Below are positions 58,562 to 64,000 of a stretch of DNA of 64,000 nucleotides, one piece after another. A program made the translations under genes and the position numbers. The notes below the pieces were generated by a model, which saw only the letters and a program-made list of their open reading frames with translations, was not told the DNA's origin and did no database searches. This DNA is from Staphylotrichum longicolle (lineage: Eukaryota > Ascomycota > Sordariomycetes > Sordariales > Chaetomiaceae), in NCBI GenBank assembly GCA_019096155.1, contig JAHCVI010000004.1:3348001-3412000 (forward strand). The letters run 5' to 3'. Positions within the stretch are counted from its first letter, which is position 1, and every line of letters begins with the position of its first letter.

Positions 58562-60397
58562 TCACCAAACATCATCCGTATCCCTCACCATCTCCACCGT
58601 CGGCGTCCGCGGCTCCATCCTCTTCATCCTCTTCCGGTCCGCCCTCGTCACCACCGACGGCGTGATGGGCACGACCGGCGAGAAGGGCTGGTAGGGGGTA
58701 TACGGCACGGGCGCGCCCGTCCACGGCGTGCGCAGCCCGCCCGTCGGCAGCCCGCCCGGGCTCAGCGGGCCGGGCGCGGCGCGCGTGAACACGGTCTGCT
58801 TGGTCGTGTAGCTGGCGGCCGTGGGGCTGCTGAGCGAGGGCTCGTACGCCCGCAGCGGGAGGGCACCGCCCTGGCGGACCGCCGAGGGGGCGACGCTGCC
58901 GGCTCCGCCCGTGGCGTTGGTGGGGAAGGAGGCGGTGGAGGAGTTGGCGGTGTGCGAGGGCAGGTGGAAGGTTTGCTGGTGCGGGCGCGGCGAGGCTGGG
59001 AGGGAGTCGACGCTGCCGCTGGGGAAGCGGGTGACGCCCGGGCGCGGGGAGGTGGGCAGGCCGACGAGGCCCGTGGTGGAGCGCTCCGAGGTGGCCGAGA
59101 CGGGCTCGTGGTCGCCCACAGCGCTGGTCGCGGCCGAGGAGACGTCCCGCGAATGGGAGGTGTGTCGGTAGTTGTCGCGCTCCCGCTGCTCACGTTGCTC
59201 GCGGCGGGCCGCGCGGGTAGGGGGCTGGCCGATGGCGGCGTCGATGCGCGAGTCGATGCTCTGCGTGCTGACGGGGGAGATGTCCGGGGTGGGGAGGTGG
59301 CTGCTGCCGCCCGCGGCCGAGGCGGTGGCGGCACGGCGGAAGGGGAGGTCAGTCGAGGGGACCGGAGGCGGAGGGGGCGGGGCGTAGTGCCGGGGCGGGA
59401 TGGCGTTCATCTCTTGGTCGTCATGTCGCGGGAAAGTGCCCGACATGGGCGTCATAATGGGCGACGAGATGGACATGCCTGCGGCGCCCATCTTGTTCTT
59501 GCGCGGCGACTTGAGGAAGGAGAAGATGGAGGAGCTGCGCGATTCTGCCTTGTCGTTTCGCGCCAAGTTCAGGTTCGACGGCTTGACCCTCTCCTTCTTC
59601 AGGCCTCCCGCCTTCACGGGGCTGGAGTTGAGCGTGTTTGCCGAGGGCGAGGTGAGTGGCGGCCCATGGTACTCCCTCCCTTCTGCCTTGGCCTGCTCCT
59701 GCTCCATCACATGCCTATACATCTCTTCCAACTGTGCTTGCGCCATGGCTCTGTCTCGGCTCACGACTGTCTGGTCCACGGAAAGATCGACGCCCGCGGC
59801 GAGAACGGTCGAAGTGGGCGACGGAGCGGTAAAGATGGAGCGGTGCGACTTGGTCGGGCTGAGTGGCCCTGTCCGGGTGGGACTGAGAGGCGAGGCGGAT
59901 GGGAGCGAGAAGTTCCGGACTGGGCTCTGCGGAATCTGGAGCGAGAGTTTGTGGAACTCGTCGTTCTGGAACTGCTGGAATTGTTCGTTTTGGAACTGTT
60001 CGAGTTGCCTTTTGTATTCCTCTTCCTGTTCGAGAAGGAATGGCTCGGGGAATGGGTTGAAGTCGAAGAAGCCGTCGTCTTCGGGGCGGTCACGGTTTCG
60101 CAAATGATCGCGCCGTGTCTTGGACAGGCCTAGAAGAAGAAGGGCGACCAGCACCAGCGAGAATGCGTAGGCTCCGACAATGCCACCGATCTGAGCGGGG
60201 AGGAAAGCGGGATCACGAAGCGCACCGGCCGAATCTGGGGGCCCGTCCTCAGGCGACGGAGCAGGTGAGTAGTCGAGGATCAGCACACCGCGACGCAAAA
60301 GTCCAGTCCAGGGAGCGGCAGCACAGGATGGGGTCCAAGGCGAGGCCGCGAGAAGGAGAATGAGGGCTGAGTTATAGGCCGGCACACCAGGCAGCAT
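58562..60397 (-). CDS. Single-TM protein with long disordered cytoplasmic tail
   Basis: An intronless gene of 611 residues. Residues 1-25 look like a signal peptide, followed by a short Pro/Ser-rich lumenal or extracellular segment. One membrane helix (about 70-92, 'IGGIVGAYAFSLVLVALLLLG') leads to a tail of more than 500 residues. The tail starts with an acidic/aromatic stretch and Gln/Phe-rich repeats ('QFQNEQFQQFQNDEF') and then has many Ser-Pro motifs ('SPLSPTRTGPLSPTKSHRS'), likely targets of proline-directed kinases. A basic C-terminus ('RADRKRMKRMEP') ends the protein. The arrangement occurs in conserved filamentous-fungal proteins without known function; nothing enzymatic is visible. 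Confidence 0.8.
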   Translation of the reverse strand: MLPGVPAYNSALILLLAASPWTPSCAAAPWTGLLRRGVLILDYSPAPSPEDGPPDSAGALRDPAFLPAQIGGIVGAYAFSLVLVALLLLGLSKTRRDHLRNRDRPEDDGFFDFNPFPEPFLLEQEEEYKRQLEQFQNEQFQQFQNDEFHKLSLQIPQSPVRNFSLPSASPLSPTRTGPLSPTKSHRSIFTAPSPTSTVLAAGVDLSVDQTVVSRDRAMAQAQLEEMYRHVMEQEQAKAEGREYHGPPLTSPSANTLNSSPVKAGGLKKERVKPSNLNLARNDKAESRSSSIFSFLKSPRKNKMGAAGMSISSPIMTPMSGTFPRHDDQEMNAIPPRHYAPPPPPPVPSTDLPFRRAATASAAGGSSHLPTPDISPVSTQSIDSRIDAAIGQPPTRAARREQREQRERDNYRHTSHSRDVSSAATSAVGDHEPVSATSERSTTGLVGLPTSPRPGVTRFPSGSVDSLPASPRPHQQTFHLPSHTANSSTASFPTNATGGAGSVAPSAVRQGGALPLRAYEPSLSSPTAASYTTKQTVFTRAAPGPLSPGGLPTGGLRTPWTGAPVPYTPYQPFSPVVPITPSVVTRADRKRMKRMEPRTPTVEMVRDTDDVW

Positions 60398-62758
60398 GGT
60401 GGTGAGGGGGAAGGTCCGGGGGGGCTTTGGCCGGGTCCGGAAACCTTTAGGGGGGGGGGTCGTAAGGGGACGTCGGAGTTCAAGGATGGCTCATGGTCTC
60501 CGCTGTGCCGAAACACGTTGTGATTGAGATGCGCAGGAACAATTACGCTGATTATGGCAAATGGCAGACGGCAGGAGGGACAACACTGCGTGTCAATGGG
60601 CCTGACTGGGTATATAGCGGCTGTTGAGACGCAAAGCCAGCGCAGGCGAACCCGGACCTGTGTCGGGTGGGTGGCCGGCTCGGCACTGGCACTGCCTGCA
60701 TTGGGTCGTCATTGGCTGCTCGCGTGTGAGCTCACCTCTGACTTGCTGGCTCGTCGTCCAGGCACATCTTCACTTGCATGATGGGCAGGGTTTGGTCCAA
60801 AATAGCGCCCGCGGTGTGTGACCTGTGAGGTCTCCGGCGTCCGCTCTTGCGGGAGAGGGCCGGGAGTTGCCAGGCCGTCCTGCGCGCTGGTTGGCGGGAT
60901 CAGGCTTGGAAGCACGACTGCCCAGCGGCAAAAGCCGGTCCATGATTGGATGGCACTGTGAATCTCGTCAATCCCCCGCCATCCATCCGCATCTGCCCCT
61001 GTCGGCCACCCCCTCCTTCCCGCCGTTCTGGCTGGAGACTCCACCGCAGGTGCAACCACTGGTGGTGATAGGATTTTGAGCTTCTTGGGTTCGCAAAGCC
61101 ATGCCCTGAGCTGATGCTAGCGGAGCCAAAGATGCACGAGAGGCATCTCGGAAACGCCGCGTGATGTCTGTGGCGAAAAAGCAATTGCTTGGGCACGAAG
61201 CCGTCGTGATGATATCCCTGCATTCGGTCCGTTCACTGGCCATCACGGTTGTCGCAAGCGTGGTGTCGCCGGAGAAGGTGATGATCACAGTGATCAGAGC
61301 TTGGGATGGCTCACCCGTGAGCCAAGCCCGCACCGAGCTGAACCAATGCGCGCGAGCTGCAGACGGCAATCGGCCGTGCGCCCGATTAATGGCAGGGCAG
61401 CAGAAACAACTCGGGGACTCGGGACGGACGAGCTCGCAGAAGCATCAGGAAATGACCAAGCAGGCGGTTTCGTTCCTCTGCTGTGTTCTTGAAGTCAAAC
61501 AAACCCACACCACCAACATTTTGCTGGGAAGTTGAGAGAGGATGGCCTCTCTATCATGGACTTCTGGCGACTCCTAGGGTTAGGGCTGAAATGCGGTGTG
61601 GAAGTTGGAGACGGCGCGCTTCAAGTTGGCTTCGCCAGAATAGTCGACAAAATTTTGAATCAATGGGAGAGAAATGAATCGTGTTGATAAATCCAATTCC
61701 AAGATCAAATGAAAGGGTCAGGTTCACGCTCATTCTTCTTCAGTTGGCGAAAGAGAAGATGGGGGCACGAGGCAGGAACCAGAACAGCGATAAGATAAGG
61801 TTAAATCCCAAGAACATGGCAGTCGCAGCCCACGTGCAGCACCGTTGCCTGGATCTGACCCCGCAACCCCACCCCAAAAATGAAGCTTCCTCCTCCTTCA
61901 CTCATAAAACATAAAAGAGACCACGCTGTGGAAAAATTCCGATGATGGTGCCTCCTAGGAGTCACTGGGTCCAGCGAATCAGGCTGCTGTTTGGGGAACA
62001 CAAGGCAGGCGAGTACCAGAGTCAGCGGGTGCCGACTACCCGGTGCCGGGGTCAGAATTGCTCGCTCAGGACTGCCTGTCATCGACCACTCCCGCCATCC
62101 AATGCGTTTGACCCCCGGCTGGGCTGCAGAAGTAACCGTGGGGTTAACCGAAACCGAAAGAAGCGGCCTAGTTGGGTAAAAACGCTCTTTTAGCTCCATT
62201 GTCGGCCACGGCGCACGAGGAGACGGCAGTTGAGGTGCCATTCTGGATGGGAATTGGGAAGTCGTGCTAATTGTCGATCCTGCTTTCAACCCTCAGAGCC
62301 CCACGCCTCCTCGCCCAATGAACCCTCGGCACCATTTCACGTTGTTCACTATGCCCGAGTCCTAGGCAACCAGTGCGTCTTGGCATCATCCTGTACCTGC
62401 CGAGCCCGTGTAAGTGTGCTGCATAGGTATTGGCCGAACCCGGGTTGGATGCGTGCAACTCCATGTACGATGCCTCTAGAAAGCCGGTTTGGACGACCAC
62501 GGATGCAATGGAGACGGCAGGATGGCGCAGCACGAGGCCCATTCCCTAATCATTCACCGAGCGTGAGGGACGACGAATGACGGCCGGGTTAGCATAATCA
62601 ATTGAAGATTATTGCTCCCGCAGATATGAAATCTACGGATATTAAAGATCAGCGTTTGGCCGCATCCAGCAGTCCGACGAGAGCCGTGCAGCCCAGACTG
62701 AAGGTTTCAGAGAACCAGTAAATCACCAGTCCCATCCGACAAGATTCCGGTTCTCGAT
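60398..62758. other. Divergent intergenic region
   Basis: 2.4 kb between the single-TM gene (-) and the phosphatase gene (+). A ten-base G run at 60450-60459 lies just upstream of the single-TM gene, and a TATATA motif on the minus strand near 60608 is about 210 bp from its start. No gene seen. Confidence 0.55.
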
Positions 62759-64000
62759 ATGCGCGGACTGTCGATTCTGAGCCTCGCGGCTCTGTCGGTG
62801 TCGCTGGCATCCGCCGCCTTCGACGGGAACCTCAACTACGAGAGCCCTTCGCGCCGCCATGTCAACCTCGGCATTGACGTCGCTCGTGTCACGCGCCGCA
62901 GCATGAAGCGTGGAAACGTGGCCTTCAAGCCGTCCGAGCTCAACTTCACCCACGGCATTGCCTCTGGCGACCCCTACGCCGACAGCGTCATCCTCTGGAC
63001 CCGTATTGCCCCGTCAGCCGACCACGACTGGAGCAACAAGACGGTAGAGGGCACCGTTGACCTGTACAACCACGAGCCCGAGGAGTACATCAAGGCCGAT
63101 CCTCACCCGGTCTGCGTTGAATGGAAGGTCTGGGAGCCCGAGTCTTCCCAGCCTCGCACCTACGGCTGGGGCAAGGGCAAGGGCAAGGGCAAGGGTCCCG
63201 GCAACAGCAACGGCAGTGGCAACGTCCGCATTGTCTCCAAGGGCACCGCTTATACGACGAGCGACATTGACTATACCGTCAAGGTGGGCAAGCTCCCCCG
63301 TGTGTAAGCCTGCCAATCGCTGACAAGAGACCAGGTCGAGGCGAAGGGTCTTAAGCCGTTCACCACTTACAACTACCAGTTCACTGTCTGCAACTCTGAC
63401 AACGCCAGCCCGGTCGGCAGAACCAAGACGGCGCCCTCGGCCCATGCCAACTTGGATGAGCTCAAGCTGGCCGTGTTCTCGTGCAGCAACTACCGTAAGG
63501 CGTGTTCCTCACACGGTTAGAAGGGACGACCATTGTTGACCTGGACTACAGCGAATGGCTATTTCAATGCCTATGGCAATGCCGCCCGCAAGGACGACCA
63601 TGACTACGTGATTCACCTTGGTGACTACATCTACGAGTCGGCCGCCGCCAAGGGAGAGCGCGCCCACCAGCCCGCGCGCATCATCTTCAGCCTGTGGGAC
63701 TACAGGACTCGCCACGGCCAGTACCGCACCGACCCCGACCTGCAGCTCCTTGCTCAGGACTTTCCGTGGATTCCGACCTGGGATGATCACGGTATGGAGC
63801 ACCACGCCCCCTAATCCCCTTGGTGTTTGAGGCTCGTTTCTGATAGTAGTAAACAGAGGTTGCCAACAACGGTTACAGGGATGGCTTCAGCGCCCTGAAC
63901 AACACCGAGGAGTCCTTCCGCACCGACGGCCCGTCCATCAGCGTCGACCAGCGCAAGATGAACGCCGTCCGGGCGTACTTTGAGTGGATGCCCATCCGCC
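62759..64000 (+). CDS. phoD: Secreted PhoD-type alkaline phosphatase/phosphodiesterase, 3'-partial
   Basis: Exons 62759-63283, 63335-63494, 63552-63791 and 63857 to the window end (introns 51, 57 and 65 bp). At least 356 residues are present; the gene runs off the right edge. A signal peptide of about 19 residues starts the protein. PhoD landmarks: 'FTHGIASGDPYADSVILWTRIAP', read here in part, with the family 'SGDP' and 'LWTR'; 'FSCSNYPNGYFNAYGNAA'; the metal-binding 'HLGDYIYE'; and 'IPTWDDHE' followed by 'NNGYRDG'. These enzymes hydrolyse phosphate mono- or diesters outside the cell with Ca/Fe cofactors. A Lys-Gly repeat insert near residue 140 (GGCAAG units) is unusual. Confidence 0.9.
63169..63195 (+). 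repeat. GGCAAG repeat encoding Gly-Lys units in the phosphatase
   Basis: About four and a half GGCAAG units give Gly-Lys-Gly-Lys; in-frame length changes are likely between strains. Confidence 0.9.

Noticed and set aside
58952..60133. Antisense open frame over the single-TM protein gene
   Set aside because: Gly/Arg/Ala-rich shadow without a signal peptide, domain or splice signals.
61573..61590. CTAGGGTTAGGG resembling telomere repeat
   Set aside because: Less than two units and surrounded by unique sequence.

Overview
The window is nuclear DNA of a filamentous ascomycete (Pezizomycotina, most likely a Sordariomycete). The evidence is GC-rich coding sequence, short GT-AG introns of about 46-70 bp, GPI/secretory proteins, a STAND/NLR-type gene with nonsense changes that look like RIP, and a fungal N-acetylglucosamine (GlcNAc) catabolic cluster. 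No rRNA, tRNA, CRISPR array or transposase gene was found. Exon boundaries were placed by hand from donor/acceptor motifs, reading frame and protein-family expectation.

Layout: (1) 1-2106, a conserved fungal protein of unknown function, cut by the left edge and broken by a one-base frameshift. (2) 2765-5642, a divergent pair: GT25-type glycosyltransferase (-) and a single-pass Ser/Thr-rich membrane protein (+). (3) 7509-14591, assimilatory nitrite reductase (+), with a NirA/GATA-type site upstream, convergent with a KHA1-type K+/H+ antiporter (-). (4) 16823-19360, a repeat-rich GPI-type wall protein with several frame breaks. (5) 20206-21450, the CCR4-NOT subunit Rcd1/Caf40. (6) 23786-26180, neutral ceramidase. 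(7) 26693-31263, a decayed alpha/beta-hydrolase-NACHT-HEAT NLR (-), next to a DUF6601-like membrane protein (31660-32808). (8) 33097-48712, the GlcNAc cluster. (9) 48926-51446, a short DUF7580-like gene and a small cysteine-rich secreted protein assembled here from three exons. (10) 53061-56234, SREBP-type bHLH regulator; 58562-60397, a one-TM protein with a long disordered tail; 62759-64000, a PhoD-type phosphatase cut by the right edge.

How the cluster works: the GH3 enzyme (GH3-GNAT fusion, 35992-39271) would act on GlcNAc-containing glycans; the hexokinase-family GlcNAc kinase (43577-45388) makes GlcNAc-6-P; the deacetylase (33097-34732) makes GlcN-6-P; the deaminase (47342-48712) makes fructose-6-P; and the NDT80/RON1-type factor (40158-42065) is the likely local regulator. 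Deacetylase/GH3 and kinase/deaminase are divergent pairs sharing intergenic promoters. The NGT1-type GlcNAc transporter seen in comparable clusters is not in this window.

Many genes otherwise intact carry one-base frame changes, mostly in homopolymers or G/C-rich repeats (1st gene, GPI gene, deacetylase, kinase, deaminase tail). That pattern suggests residual indel errors in the sequence. The in-frame stop codons of the NLR cannot be explained that way and look like genuine mutation.
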